From Cornus controversa (lineage: Eukaryota; Streptophyta; Magnoliopsida; Cornales; Cornaceae), in contig CM048853.1 in assembly GCA_026545225.1 (NCBI GenBank), forward strand, positions 21,209,755-21,273,754: a stretch of 64,000 nucleotides of DNA, given 5' to 3'. Numbering within the stretch: position 1 is the first letter of the stretch; the number at the start of each line of letters is the position of its first letter. The notes under the pieces are model-generated. The model was not told the origin of the DNA. It ran no database searches and saw only the letters and a list, made by a program, of their open reading frames with translations. Position numbers and translations under genes: made by a program. This document shows positions 35,431 to 48,344 of this stretch, piece after piece.

Positions 35431-36010
35431 GGAACCCTTTGAAACCCTTTAGTTAGATAGGGGTGTGTACGTACGTTTTTGTGATGTAACGAAGTATGAG
35501 TAACAGAAAGAGTTACATCGCAAGGATAGAATCCATCCCGCTCGAATCACCAAACGATTGACGGTTACTCTGGATCCTCGGAAAGAGAAGGAGTAATTGG
35601 AGGTTTGAACATTCGGGAGCCGTATTTGGTACAGATGTTGTGGGGTGCCTAACACCTTCCCTACACATAACCAAACCCTCTTGGTTCTCGAAAGACCAGA
35701 TGGCAGTCATACATTTCAAAAGGGCATGCACTCACATTTCTACATTTCAGGTGACCTACTACACTAAAACTCAATGTTCATGGCGACACCAATAATACAT
35801 CCTTTGGACTCTATTCCAAACCAATCCCGACATGAAACGGAACGACCGGCGACCTTACCCGTCTCCCTAGGGGGACTCACCGGCCGACGTTCACAGGTGC
35901 GACAGTTTTTTTTGTAACTTAACAAGAAGATTGATTATAATAAAAATAATTTTAATTAATAATTACAGTTTGGCTAGCTGCTATAAAATATTCTTTATTG
36001 AACATAAGAA
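35431..36010 (-). mobile_element. LTR-retrotransposon-like non-coding fragment
   Basis: A GC-richer island with GGGGTGCCTAACACCTTCCC and CTAGGGGGACTCACCGGCC, then GGTGCGACAG. Such words are common in long non-coding LTR elements of dicots. The two short frames have no recognisable product. It is duplicated at about 55830-56305. The class is inference. Confidence 0.4.
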
Positions 36011-36363
36011 ATTAACTTTAAAAAAAAAAAAAAGTAACGTTAAGTCATGTAAATTTGGTCAGTGTTAGGAACTCAAGGAGTTGAAATATTCATTATACAC
36101 ACACACTGTGTATTAGACTAGAGGAGTGTTACAACATCTAACTATTCCAAGGCAGGCATAAAAGAGATGAAAGAGTTAAAAAAAGAATTCTACAGAATGC
36201 TCGAATCAGTTTTAGTTGTAGTATGACAATAGCAAATAGGCCTGTACTGGATACATTTCAGTGGGAGGACCTGCCCAATTCACTGAAACATTGGCCCAGT
36301 ATGTATCCTTCGCTAATCCATGCAAAATTACAATCAGCTAATACAAAAAAAAAAAAAAAAAAA
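36011..36363. other. 3' flank of CYP98A copy 1
   Basis: Non-coding. Contains ACACACACTGTGTAT and a 20-base A-run (about 36344-36363) directly next to the stop codon. The same sequence lies at 56306-56751 with few differences. Confidence 0.5.
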
Positions 36364-38173
36364 ATTACATGTCCACAAGCACGCGTTTGTACAAGTGAGA
36401 TGGCAACCTTGGTGTGGGGACTGGTTGTCTTGGGGTCCTCATATAGGTGACCAATCCTGGATTCTCTCCCATATCAATATCCTCTGGCCTCAGCCCATTT
36501 GGTGGAGCCTAAGAAAAATGGTGAAGAAGGTGGCCCAACATGGATGTGACCAAATTGATGCCTAATTGTGCACCAGGACAAACCCTCCTTCTAGCACCAA
36601 ATGGTAGTAAACGAAAATCGTGTCCCTTCATTTCAACATCCTCCTCAAGAAACTTTCAGGCCGGAACTCTAATGGGCTTTTCCACACTGCAGGATCACGA
36701 GCTACGGCCCAAACATTAATGTGCACATTGAAGCCCTTAGGGATGTCGTAGCCACCAACCTTGACCACACTTTTAAGGTAGGGAAAATTCGAGACGTCAG
36801 ATTCAGTCATCACGCGTTCAAATTTGATCACTTGGTCCAGCTTCTATTGGGCCTTCTGTTGAACCCCCTAGGGTTCTTAATCAGTTGTGCCCATTCTTAC
36901 AGTGATCAGGTCCTGTATACATACAATTAAATTAAATTTAGTGTTTAGAAATAACAATAATAGTAATAAACAACGAGAAGTATTAATAGTCACCAAACCT
37001 TTGCCCCCATGGTATGATCTTTCATCTTCAAAAAGGGAGGAGGTTGAGTGTTCTATGTTCAAGTCTCGGGAGGCCCAATGTATGGGGTGCTTGTGTTTGC
37101 TTTTAACTTTTCCAAAAAAGAAAAAAAAAAGTATTTGAGACTTTGAAAAATTGTGTATGACATACCCAAAGCAGACCTATAATAGTGTTCTCACTAAAGT
37201 CATATTTTTCCTGAAAGGCAAGTAATTTATCAATAAAATGTTCCTTGGCTCCACCGGTGAGTAGGTAAGCAAATTTATCAATGCCCAAAAATAAAAAATA
37301 TATATTTTTCTACTTTTTTTTGGGTTTAATAGTTTTTAAACTTTCAAAACTTAGCTAAAGTCACTGTGCAAGGTAACCAGATCTTTTAAAAAAAGAAAAG
37401 AAAAATTGCTTTTATAACCAATTCTATTATCTTGCTTTAGAATGCTTGTGTCCAATTAGATGCCTTCCCGCGCAGGGAAAATAAAATTTACAGAGTCACC
37501 CATGACAGTACGAGGGTATAATTGTATTCTCAAATATATACACAGTCATGCTATTGAAAAATGAATTTTCTCCATGCAATATATATATACATATCAAACT
37601 TTTTCAAATAAAGAATATCAGTATGTGCATATATGTACGTGTGTGAAGAATTCACAAAACTAATATTCATATGAACAAGGAAAAGAAAACACAAACCAGG
37701 ACTAGTGCAATCTTTGTAAATGGACTCCACCATGGCTGTGACCTCATCTTCTCTGATGGGTCTGAGAGCTTCAAGCCTCTTGGCAGACAAAAGCTCAAGT
37801 GTACAAACTTTTCTAACTTTGACATAGTGAGGCCCATATGAGGTCCTGCCCTTCTCTGCTAAACTTGGCTGCGGATCGACTCTGGTGTCTATCTGCTAAA
37901 TGTTGGTCATTTTGTTTGAGGACTTCTTTAGCTAACTCGGGGTTGGAGACGATAACATTTAGGATAGACCAAACCCAAACTGAAATGATGGGACCGTAGC
38001 ATTGTGACCACTCGGCAAAAACACCGGAATCTCACCGGTTTAATGTCTTAGAGGTTTTTGACGACCGGCCATGGACGTGGGCCCGGTGGAAGCTTGAACC
38101 TAAGCCTTTGGTGTAGCTTGTATGAGAGAATTGTGATGAAGATGAACGTGAAAAGAAGAAGAGGGAGATCCAT
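36364..38173 (-). pseudogene. CYP98A: CYP98A (p-coumaroyl ester 3'-hydroxylase) pseudogene, copy 1
   Basis: CYP98A enzymes hydroxylate p-coumaroyl shikimate/quinate in lignin and chlorogenic acid synthesis; they are ER-anchored P450s. Exon 1 (38173-37697) starts with a membrane anchor and [12 protein letters not shown], and later reads [20 protein letters not shown]. Lesions: a TAC to TAA stop at NLYDIKP, an extra T at RCFAEW, and an 11-bp loss in WADYGPHYV. Exon 2 keeps only a short 3' remnant (AKEHFIDKL, about 37250-37170). Exon 3 (36918-36364) has lost the segment from KEALRLHP to the start of VGGYDIPKG, including the ExxR motif. Further small frameshifts lie between there and the C-terminus. 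Clearly dead. Confidence 0.9.
36985..37128 (+). mobile_element. tRNA-type SINE in CYP98A intron 2
   Basis: Begins near CCCCCATGGTATGATC, has a B-box-like GTTCAAGTCTC and ends in an A-rich tail. It is flanked by AAGTATT (36978-36984 and 37129-37135). The paralogous intron at about 57375-57448 keeps the left part and A-tail but has lost the middle. It differs in sequence from the SINE of the U units. Confidence 0.65.
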
Positions 38174-38844
38174 GTAGAGAGAGAGATATTGTGATACCGA
38201 GAAAGAAAGGGGTGGAGGACTTGAGAAAGTTGGTGAGGGACATTTTAGTCCAAGGACTAACTCTGTTGAATCAAGTTTGGAATAAGTTATGGGAATAACT
38301 TTTGCGGAGTATATTTTTGGAAAGGCATTTGTCTGTATCTTTTGTTTGGCGAGGGTCTATTTTATAAGTAACGACAGAGGCGACAAATTTGAGTGGAGAT
38401 GCACTCCCACCTCCGACATTGGACTCATATATATGGTCCAAGGAAGATTAAAAATAGCACACGCTACTTTTAAGCTTGGTTAATTTTTTCATGTAATGCA
38501 TAGTAGCATTAAATTCAAAATTAGATATTCAAGAAAAACTCATAGTTCTTTTCATTCTTCATTTTGAAAAGAGTAATGCTATTAGCTTATTACGGAGTCT
38601 TCCCACCTCGCGACACTTGTCATGAATTTTTTTTTAAATTAACACACTTTGAACAAAAATAAATAAATTAATACACAAATTAGATCGTCATGTAACCAAT
38701 AGCAATAGTAAAGTAATAATATTATAAAAAAATTAACTCAAAATACTAAAATAAAATTATACGAGACAACCGGAGTTGATAGTACAATTTCGTCAAATGA
38801 ACTCGAAAGAATGAGTGATAAATTTGACTAAAAAGGACAATGAT
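38174..38844. other. 5' flank of CYP98A copy 1
   Basis: The former promoter region, shared with the 5' flank of copy 2 (common words TTTTATAAGTAACGACAGAGG and GTAGCACACGCTACTTTTAAG or close variants). No intact gene is present. Confidence 0.5.
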
Positions 38845-38847
38845 TAA

Positions 38848-39435
38848 GGGCCCGTTTGGTAACCGTTTATGTTTAGTGTTTATTGTTTATAAAAACAAAT
38901 TTTTAGAATAAACACGTTTGATAATTTTTGTTTTGTTTATAAATTGTATAAACGTTTTTAAAACAACACTGTTCATAAGCTTTCAAATCTTAAACACCAA
39001 AATGATGTTTATTGTTTATGTTTATGAAAAAAAAAAACTTTTTTTTTCTTTTTTATCTAAAATGGTGATTATATTATTTTAATTAAAAATTAAAACTAAA
39101 AGTGAGAAAATGAAAAGAAAAAAATTATAAAAGACTATTATTTGATACAACGATCAAAATATTAGAATTATCGAGTGTGGACAGAATTAAAGAGCATCAA
39201 TTGCCTTAAGAAAAAAATATTGGATACAATATGAATAATTACTAATATACTTGATAATAAGAAATAGTTACTTTGGGGCACTCATTCTAAAAAAAAAAAA
39301 ATTAAAATAAGTCAAACATTTTTTCGTTATCAAACAACATTCATATTTATGAATAAACAAAATCGTAACATAAACACTATTTATATAAACACTTAAACAA
39401 TAAACACAAAACATAAACGGTTACCAAACAGGCCC
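38848..39435. mobile_element. Harbinger/Tourist-like MITE with long TIRs
   Basis: A 588-bp non-coding element. The left end is GGGCCCGTTTGGTAACCGTT. The right end, reverse-complemented, is GGGCCTGTTTGGTAACCGTT. The target duplication is TAA (38845-38847 and 39436-39438). The duplicated block has the uninterrupted site at about 60640-60660 (GACAATGATTAAATTCT), which proves insertion after, or in only one copy of, the duplication. Confidence 0.92.
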
Positions 39436-40761
39436 TAAATTCTTAAGTTATCCATAACTAACATAAAATTCCAAGTAAAGATACAAAATCAACCATTTCA
39501 AATTTTTCTGTCGCTACTCACCCTCATCTGAGGAAAAATTTGAATCTTTAAATTCAAAAACGTAGAAAAAAAGAAGAAAACAGCAACCCTCAACAAGAAA
39601 AGCTTTTATACGCTCACCAGATAATCGATCATTCTTTTCAGAAAATTAGTTGAAGAAAATTATCTGCTGATAGGTTTTTCATTTCCCTGTTCTCCCTGTC
39701 ACCTATAGCTACCTCAGAATAAAAAAAATCACAAAAATTTTACCATGCAAAACAATTTGTAACTTAAATATTATAAATTTAATCAACATTTTACAGTTAT
39801 GACAAACTTCACAATAATAAAATTGAATATAACCTGGGATATAGGTATGATTTCTCCTTTTTCAAGTATGACCTTAAGGGGCTCTCCAGCTTTGACTTCA
39901 ACAAAAAGCAACATGAGATAATATGTTGAGAGTTAGCATATTCAAATTAAATGAATAATTGAATACATTGTATTTGGAAAAAATAAATAAAAATAAGATA
40001 GCAAATGATTATTTCCAGGATAACTATAAATTATCCAAAAAAATTTGTTAATTACATAATGGAACAAACTTTTAAGACGCTAATATTTATCCACCATCAG
40101 CATCTGATTCACCTGGAATATATTACATCACCTATCCCTTATTATTATTTTCAATAATTTTAACCATGATTTCTGTCCATTTTCTCTTTTATTTCAGCCA
40201 TTTCATGTGGATACCACCAATAATATAAAAAGGGTTGAAAATCTAAAAAAATGCATAAAAAGATACTAAACCACATACTACCGGGCATGTACTTAGTTTT
40301 ACCTTTCGCGGCTTCAGCAAGATATAGCACAGAATCTGACTTTCTTTGAAGAACATTTAGATTCATTGTAAATAGAGAGATAGTTCAGTCCTCCATGGTA
40401 TAGAGGAATTACAAAATTAAAAGTTTGAAAGATTAATATAACTTGCCGAGTCAATTATTCGTGTTTTCTTTCTCTTTTTTTTTTCCAGTGATGTACAATC
40501 ATATATAGAATATTTCTGTATTATCCTAACAGTTACTAAAAATGGAAGATATGGTAGCAAACAAACCTATTAAAGATATAGAAGCAAAAATATCGAGAAA
40601 CCTTTTAAGGGCAACACAGGCTGGAAATTGGAAACTTAGACTTCATCAAATACAAAAATTAGACAATGGAAATAAATCAAGAAAAATAGTAAAACACTCC
40701 AAAGAAAGGGCATGGACAAGCTAACTTAAAACATTCTTTTAGTTACAGCAATTTCAATAAG
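39436..40761 (-). pseudogene. HD2-type fragment and unassigned exon, U3
   Basis: The left edge of macro-unit 2. It keeps an acidic stretch (FEFKDSNFSSDEGE, about 39560-39515) downstream of the domain. Exon 2 has lost about 25 bases (REMKNLSADNFLQ instead of REMILPP...LVLENLL). Exon 1 reads VEVKAGEPLKVILEKGE. The exon-like MNLNVLQRKSDSVLYLAEA follows in the - direction at about 40366-40300. A 60-codon + strand frame at 40542-40724 has no known relative. Confidence 0.65.
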
Positions 40762-40888
40762 CTTTTTTTTTTTTTTTTTTCTATTGATAGGTAAGAAGGA
40801 GACACACCCATTATTGCCCCACTAAGGACTTGAACCCTCAACCTCTCATATGGAATAAGAAGATACCATTTGAGTTATAAGGCTCCCC
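40762..40888 (-). mobile_element. tRNA-derived SINE (U3)
   Basis: The SINE as in U1, with the longest A-tail of the five (T-run 40763-40780) and a change in the A-box region (TATAACTCAAATGG). The right flank AATTTTACTAAG matches the left flank AATTTCAATAAG better than in U1. Confidence 0.85.
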
Positions 40889-41236
40889 TAATTTTACTAA
40901 GTTCTTTCTTCCATGATAAGTTTGATATTTGGCATGAAGAAATTACAGTGAATTATCTAATATATTGAAAGCATGCTACTTAGTAAGAAATGTGAACCAA
41001 GCACACACTTTAGGTTACGTGTACCTTTATAAAATAGTAAGGCATACCACCATAAATATTAGAGATAGTGATTAATGACTTTACTTTGACAATTTATTGT
41101 TTGGTTGATTCAATGGGATCACTAAAGATGATTGCTAAATTATTTTTCCATGAAGAGTGGAGAACATTAATCTTGTCAACTAGTCCCAAAAAAATAATTA
41201 TAACTCCAAAAAAAGAAAATTAGAAAAAATGTTTAC

Positions 41237-42385
41237 CTCTGGATCACAGGATATGTCACCACCATATTAATTCTTAACATTCCAAAAGGACCAATATTCC
41301 TTTTGCTGTATTCAAATCCTTGCTCTACCCAAGAGGTACCCCAGCTGTTCTGTATGATCCACACATCCTCTTCATCCTTTTGCATACACCCTACTGTCAA
41401 TATCACATAAAATCATCTAACAATTTCAGTCCTAAATTCTTTGATGTCTGCTCGATATGTTCCCTATACAAAAATATTATTATTATTACATATTAAAATT
41501 GGAATTTCAAATAAACTGTTCAAGTAGAAATTCTTTTACCTTTTCATAGTTGTGAAATGATCTAGGAGTCATATTTTGTGCGAGGAGAGGCTGCCTTCAA
41601 AGTGTTTCTATCATTGCTTTCTCATCACCAGGGGTATTAAAGACACTTACTGTCTGCTCTTGATTCAACACACTTCCACTGTAGTGTCCTGGTAGATACT
41701 TTCTCTCGAACCATAGTAATATTATTTGATTCGATCATTGAATCATTTATTTCTCTTGAAATCTCTTCAATGTTTATTTCTACACATGTCTTTTTTAGGA
41801 GGCCTACAGCCACTTTAAATGCATAAATATACATAGTCTTGGTCTTTACTTTAATATCTTCTTTGGAACTAATCGTATACCCTTTGTATGGGTAGTCTTT
41901 TTCTAACGCAATTTTATTTTGACATATGTAATCGTATGCACTTGTAACATATTCATGAGTAGACAAATCAAGCAATTCACTTTGGACAATGTGGTGAATT
42001 ATTGACCAGACTCCCGACAACACGTCAAATGCCTAGCAAAAACCTGAAATAAAGTAATACCACAATAAACTAAACCATTGGTAAAAAATAAGCATTATTA
42101 AAGGTAAAGGAGGAGGTTTCATCCCCACGAGGAAGGAATTGTTGTTCTCTTCGGATAGGTGTTCTTGGTAGATCATAAATTGTGGGATAAAAAAGGATTA
42201 ATCGAATCATGGAAAACAAGAAGCGTTTCTACTTTTTAAAATCTACAGCTTAGCAGAATAAAAAATATGGTGATTAAACAGGGGCCATGGTAACTTTTAG
42301 ATAGACGTAGTGGAAATATTTCATGATTTTCAACAAAGAAATAATGGATAACATTCCAATTTTGATTAAAATGTGCAATGTTACT
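41237..42385 (-). pseudogene. C1A cysteine protease pseudogene, U3
   Basis: The catalytic Cys codon is kept, but the next Trp is a TAG stop (near 42034), a lesion shared with U4 and U5. The C-terminal exon is in one frame and reads WIIQNSWGTSWVEQGFEY (conserved Gly to Val), so Asn survives. Two codons are lost in the VREKVSTRTLQ segment relative to U1 and U2. Confidence 0.8.
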
Positions 42386-42394
42386 ATGGAACTG

Positions 42395-43198
42395 TCTTCA
42401 TGTTACTTTATTCGAATGACTCACTTAAAGCCAACCACATTAACATGAAGCAGACGAGGCACTAATGACCACGTGTGATTGTTTTGAAGAACTTGAACCT
42501 CCTCATTCATGGTAGTGATCCAACGAGTATACTTAAGCCTTGAACGAAGGGCCTGAGGCTCAACAATAGTGTCGACTTGAGTGAGATTGCACACATAGTC
42601 AACCAAATATGCTAGAGGACGACAATCACGCCGAGGATATGTCGAGATGACATCTTCGTTGTCATTGTGATCATGAATAATGACCAGTTTGTCATCAATG
42701 TCATTGGTAGCTGCTAATTCGGATATAACTAGTCGTCATTTAATGGATCAGCTGCGGGAATATCCTCGTTTGAAGTGTCTTTTGATGGTTAAGCTATAGG
42801 AATATCGTCTTTGGAATCAGCTGCGGGAATATGGTCGTTCGGAGCCTCAACATGATCAGCAAAAGGCTCAATAACTGCATTCATACTTGTTTCATAACAA
42901 AGGTTAATATTAGAAATAAATTGTTGTGCACTAGGATGATTTTCTCCATTTTCTACTGTTGTCCGAAACCAATCATCAAGAGATAGTAATTATGTAAGTT
43001 CCGGCGAATATGAAAACAACTCCGATTGAGATGACTTGTAAGGAAATTTTCCTTCATCTAAGATGACATGCCTTGATATATATACTCGTTTGGTGCGAGG
43101 ATCTAAGCACCTATAGCCCTTATAGATTGGGTTGTTGTCAACAAAAACACATGGATCATTTTCAAGATGCTGGAATACGCCAATACTACGAGCAACAA
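42395..43198 (-). mobile_element. Ty1/copia pol fragment (U3)
   Basis: Integrase end, linker and reverse transcriptase start (WITTMNEEVQVLQNNHTWSL) as in U1. It ends on the right at the copia-HD2 junction near 43198. Confidence 0.85.
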
Positions 43199-44326
43199 TT
43201 TATCAGCTAAAAGGTTTTCCAGAACTAACTTAGGGGGCAAAATCATTTCCCTGTCCTCCCTGTCACCTATAGCTACCTCAGAATCAAAAAAATCACAAAA
43301 ATTTTACCATGCAAAACAATTTGTAAGTTAAATATTATTAATTTAATCAACATTTTACCATTATGACAAACTTCACCAATAATAAAAATGATTATAACCT
43401 GGGATATAGGTATGATTTCTCCTTTTTCAAGTATGACATTAAGGGGTTCTCCAGCTTTGACTTCAACAAAAAGCAACATGAGCTAATATGTTGAGAATTA
43501 GCATATTCAAATTAAATGAATAATTGAATACATTGTATTTGGAAAAAATGAATAAAAATAAGATAGCAAATGATTATTTCCAGGATAACTATAAATTATC
43601 CAAAAAAATTTGTTAATTACATAATGGAACAAACTTTTAAGACGCTAATATTCATCCACCATCAGCATCTGATTCACCTGGAATATATTACATCACCTAT
43701 CCCTTATTATTATTTTCAATAATTTTAACCATGATTTCTGTCCATTTTCTCTTTTATTTCAGCCATTTCATGTGGATACCACCAATAATATAAAAAGGGT
43801 TGAAAATCTAAAAAAATGCATAAAAAGATACTAAACCACATACTACCGGGCATGTAATTAGTTTTACCTTTCTCGGCTTCAGCAAGATATAGCACAGAAT
43901 CTGACTTTCTTTGAAGAACATTTAGATTCATTGTAAATAGAGAGATAGTTCAGTCCTCCATGGTATAGAGGAATTACAAAATTAAAAGCTTGAAAGATTA
44001 ATATAACTTGCCGAGTCAATTATTCGTGTTTTCTTTCTCTCTTTTTTTTCCAATTATGTACAACCATATATAGAATATTTATGTATTATCCTAACAGTTA
44101 CTAAATGTGGAAGATATGGCAGCAAACAAACCTATTAAAGATACAGAAGCAAAAAGATCGAGAAACCTTTTGAGGGCAACACAGGCTGGAAATTGGAAAC
44201 TTAGTCTTCATCAAATACAAAAATTAGACAATGGAAATAAATCAAGAAAAATAGTAAAACACTCCAAAGAAAGGGCATGGACAAGCTAACTTAAAACATT
44301 CTTTTAGTTACAGCAATTTCAATAAG
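43199..44326 (-). pseudogene. HD2-type fragment and unassigned exon, U4
   Basis: Exon 1 reads VEVKAGEPLNVILEKGE (Lys to Asn). Exon 2 is as in U2 (ILPP, LVLENLLA). The MNLNVLQRKSDSVLYLAEA piece is at about 43931-43865. The + strand 60-codon frame (44107-44289) starts GTG-ATG-like (TGTGGAAGATATGGC) because its usual upstream ATG is mutated. Confidence 0.65.
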
Positions 44327-44442
44327 CTTTTTTTTTTTTTTTTTCTATTGATAGGTAAGAAGGAGACACACCCATTATTGACTTGAACCCTCAACCTCTC
44401 AAATGGAATAAGAAGATACCATTTGAGCTATAAGGCTCCCCC
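44327..44442 (-). mobile_element. tRNA-derived SINE (U4)
   Basis: Carries a private 11-bp deletion just downstream of box B (CCATTATTGACTTGAACC, lacking CCCCACTAAGG). Everything else is as in the sister units. Confidence 0.85.
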
Positions 44443-44784
44443 AATTTTACTAAGTTCTTTCTTCCATGATAAGTTCTATATTAGGCATGAAGAATTACAG
44501 TGAATTATCTAATATATTGAAAGCATGCTACTTAGTAAGGAATGTGAACCAAGCACACACTTTATTTTGTGTACTTTTATAAAATAGTAAGGCATACCAC
44601 CATAAATATTAGAGATAGTGATTAATGACTTTACTTTGACAATTTATTGTTTGGTTGATTCAATGGGATCACTAAAGATGATTGCTAAATTATTTTTCCA
44701 TGAAGAGTGGAGAACATTAATCTTGTCAACTAGCCCCAAAAAAATAATTATAACTCCAAAAAAGAAAATTAAAAAAAATGTTTA

Positions 44785-45915
44785 CCTCTGGATCACAGGA
44801 TATGTCACCACCATATTAATTCTTAACATTTCAAAAGGACCAATATTCCTTTTGCTGTATTCAAATCCTTGCTCTCCCCCAAGAGGTACCCACCTATTCT
44901 GTATGATCCACACATTCTCTCCATCCTTTTGCATACAACCTACTATCAATATTACATGAAATCATCTAACAATTTCAGTCCTAAATTCTTTGATGTCTGC
45001 TTGATATGTTCCCTATACAAAAATATTATTATTATTACATATTAAAATTGGAATTTCAAATAAACTGTTCAAGTAGAAATTCTTTTACCTTTTCATAGTT
45101 GTGAAATGATCTAGGAGTCATAATTTGTACGAGGAGAGGCTGCCTTCGAAGTGTTTCTATCATTGCTTTCTCATCACCAGGGGTATTAAAGACGCTTACT
45201 GTCTGCTTTTGATTCAACACACTTCCACTGTAGTGTCCTAGTAGATACTTTCTCTCGAACCATAGTAATATTATTTGATTCGATCATTGAATCATTTATT
45301 TCTCTTGAAATCTCTTCAATGTTTATTTCTACACACGTCTTTTTTAGGAGGCCTACAGCCACTTTAAATGCATAAATATACATAGTCTTGGTCTTTACTT
45401 TAATATCTTCTTTGGAACTAATCGTATATCCTTTGTATGGGTAGTCTTTTTCTAACGCAATTTTATTTTGACATATGTAATCGTATGCACTTGTAACATA
45501 TTCATGAGTAGACAAATGAAGCAATTCACTTTGGACAATGTGGTGAATTATTGACCAGACCCCCGACAACACGTCAAATGCCTAGCAAAAACCTGAAATA
45601 AAGTAATACCACAATAAACTAAACCATTGGTAAAAAATAAGCATTATTAAAGGTAAAGGAGGAGGTTACATCCCCACGAGGAAGGAATTGTTGTTCTATT
45701 CGGATAGGTGTTCTTGGTAGATCATAAATTGTGGGATTAAAAAGGATTAATCGAATCATGAAAAACGAGAAGCGTTTCTACTTTTTAAAATCTACAGCTT
45801 AGCAGAATCAAAAATATGGTGATTAAACAGGGGCCATGGTAACTTTTAGATAGACGTAGTGGAAATATTTCATGATTTTCAACAAAGAAATAATGGATAA
45901 CATTCCAATTTTGAT
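44785..45915 (-). pseudogene. C1A cysteine protease pseudogene, U4
   Basis: Trp after the active-site Cys is TAG, as in U3. Two compensating indels turn the NSWG region into QNRWVPLGGEQGF while restoring the downstream frame. A private change gives ELLHLSTHE where the other units have ELLDLSTHE. Confidence 0.8.
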
Positions 45916-45924
45916 TAAAATGTG

Positions 45925-46747
45925 CAATGTTACTATGGAACTGTCTTCATGTTACTTTATTCGAATGACCCACTTAGAGCCAACCACATTAACATGAAGC
46001 AGACGAGGCACTAATGACCACGTGTGATTGTTTTGAAGAACTTGAACCTCCTCATTCATGGCAGTGATCCAACGAGTATACTTAAGCCTTGAACGAAGGG
46101 CCTGAGGCTCAACAATAGTGTCGACTTGAGCGAGATTGCACACATAGTCAACCAAATATGCTAGAGGACGACAATCACGCCGAGGATATGTCGAGATGAC
46201 ATCTTCGTTGTCATTGTGATCATGAATAATGACCAGTTTGTCATCAATGTCATTGGTAGCTGCTAATTCGGATATAACTAGTCGTCATTTAATGGATCAG
46301 CTGCGGGAATATCCTCGTTTGAAGTGTCTTTTGATGGTTAAGCTATAGGAATATCGTCTTTGGAATCAGCTGCGGGAATATGGTCGTTTGGAGCCTCAAC
46401 ATGATCAGCAAAAGGCTCAATAACTGCATCCATACTTGTTTCACAACAAAAGTTAATATTAGAAATAAATCGTTGTGCACTAGGATGATTTTCTCCATTT
46501 TCTACTGTTGTCCGAAACCAATCATCAAGAGATAGTAATTATGTAAGTTCCGGTGAATATGAAAACAACTCCAATTGAGATGACTTGTAAGGAAATTTTC
46601 CTTCATCTAAGATGACATGCCTTGGTATATATACTCGTTTGGTGCGAGGATCTAAGCACCTATAGCCCTTATAGATTGGGTTGTTGTCAACAAAAACACA
46701 TGGATCATTTTCAAGATGCTGGAATACGCCAATACTACGAGCAACAA
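45925..46747 (-). mobile_element. Ty1/copia pol fragment (U4)
   Basis: Integrase end, linker, and reverse transcriptase start WITAMNEEVQVLQNNHTWSL to VGSKWVIRIK. The right border is the same copia-HD2 fusion as in U1 and U3. Confidence 0.85.
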
Positions 46748-47875
46748 TTTATCAGCTAAAAGGTTTTCCAGAACTAACTTAGGGGGCAAAATCATTTCCC
46801 TGTCCTCCCTGTCACCTATAGCTACCTCAGAATCAAAAAAATCACAAAAATTTTACCATGCAAAACAATTTGTAAGTTAAATATTATTAATTTAATCAAC
46901 ATTTTACCATTATGACAAACTTCACCAATAATAAAAATGATTATAACCTGGGATATAGGTATGATTTCTCCTTTTTCAAGTATGACCTTAAGGGGCTCTC
47001 CAGCTTTGACTTCAACAAAAAGCAACATGAGATAATATGTTTAGAATTACATATTCAAATTAAATGAATAATTGAATACATTGTATTTGGAAAAAATAAA
47101 TAAAAATAAGATAGCAAATGATTATTTCCAAGATAACTATAAATTATCCAAAAAAATTTGTTACTTACATAATGGAACAAATTTTTAAGACGCTAATATT
47201 TATCCACCATCAGCATCTGATTCACCTGGAATATATTACATCACCTATCCCTTATTATTATTTTCAATAATTTTAACCATGATTTCTGTCCATTTTCTCT
47301 TTTATTTCAGTCATTTCATGTGGATACCACCAATAATATAAAAAGGGTTGAAAATCTAAAAAAATGCATAAAAAGATACTAAACCACATACTACCGGGCA
47401 TGTAATTAGTTTTACCTTTCGCGGCTTCAGCAAGATATAGCACAGAATCTGACTTTCTTTGAAGAACATTTAGATTCATTGTAAATAGAGAGATAGTTCA
47501 GTCCTCCATGGTATAGAGGAATTACAAAATTAAAAGCTTGAAAGATTAATATAACTTGCCGAGTCAATTATTCGTGTTTTCTTTCTCTCTTTTTTTTCCA
47601 ATTATGTACAACCATATATAGAATATTTATGTATTATCCTAACAGTTACTAAATGTGGAAGATATGGCAGCAAACAAACCTATTAAAGATACAGAAGCAA
47701 AAAGATCGAGAAACCTTTTGAGGGCATCACAGGCTGGAAATTGGAAACTTAGTCTTCATCAAATACAAAAATTAGACAATGGAAATAAATCAAGAAAAAT
47801 AGTAAAACACTCCAAAGAAAGGGCATGGACAAGCTAACTTAAAACATTCTTTTAGTTACAGCAATTTCAATAAGC
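46748..47875 (-). pseudogene. HD2-type fragment and unassigned exon, U5
   Basis: Nearly identical to U4 (including TGTGGAAGATATGGC in place of the ATG) but with VEVKAGEPLKVILEKGE restored to the common form. The left half of U5 is thus closest to U4, while its right half follows U2. Confidence 0.65.
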
Positions 47876-48002
47876 TTTTTTTTTTTTTTTTTTCTATTGA
47901 TAGGTAAGAAGGAGACACACCCATTATTGCCCCACTAAGGACTTGAACCCTCAACCTCTCATATGGAATAAGAAGATACCATTTGAGCTATAAGGCTCCC
48001 CC
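47876..48002 (-). mobile_element. tRNA-derived SINE (U5)
   Basis: Full length, with boxes A and B as in U1 and no 11-bp deletion. U4's deletion therefore occurred after U4 and U5 separated. Confidence 0.85.
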
Positions 48003-48344
48003 AATTCTACTAAGTTCTTTCTTCCATGATAAGTTCGATATTAGGCATGAAGAATTACAGTGAATTATCTAATATATTGAAAGCATGCTACTTCGTAAGG
48101 AATGTGAACCAAGCACACACTTTAGGTTATGTGTACCTTTATAAAATAGTAAGGCATACCACCATAAATATTAGAGATAGTGATTAATGACTTTACTTTG
48201 ACAATTTATTGTTTGGTTGATTCAATGGGATCACTAAAGATGATTGCTAAATTATTTTTCCATGAAGAGTGGAGAACATTAATCTTGTCAACTAGTCCCA
48301 GAAAAATAATTATAACTCCAAAAAGAGAAAATTAGAAAAAATGT

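Noticed and set aside
23526..47837. A 60-codon + strand frame (start MEDMVANKP-like) present in all five U units as a possible small gene
   Set aside because: Its conservation is only that of the whole duplicated unit. The start codon context is mutated in U4 and U5, and no family or codon signature is recognisable.
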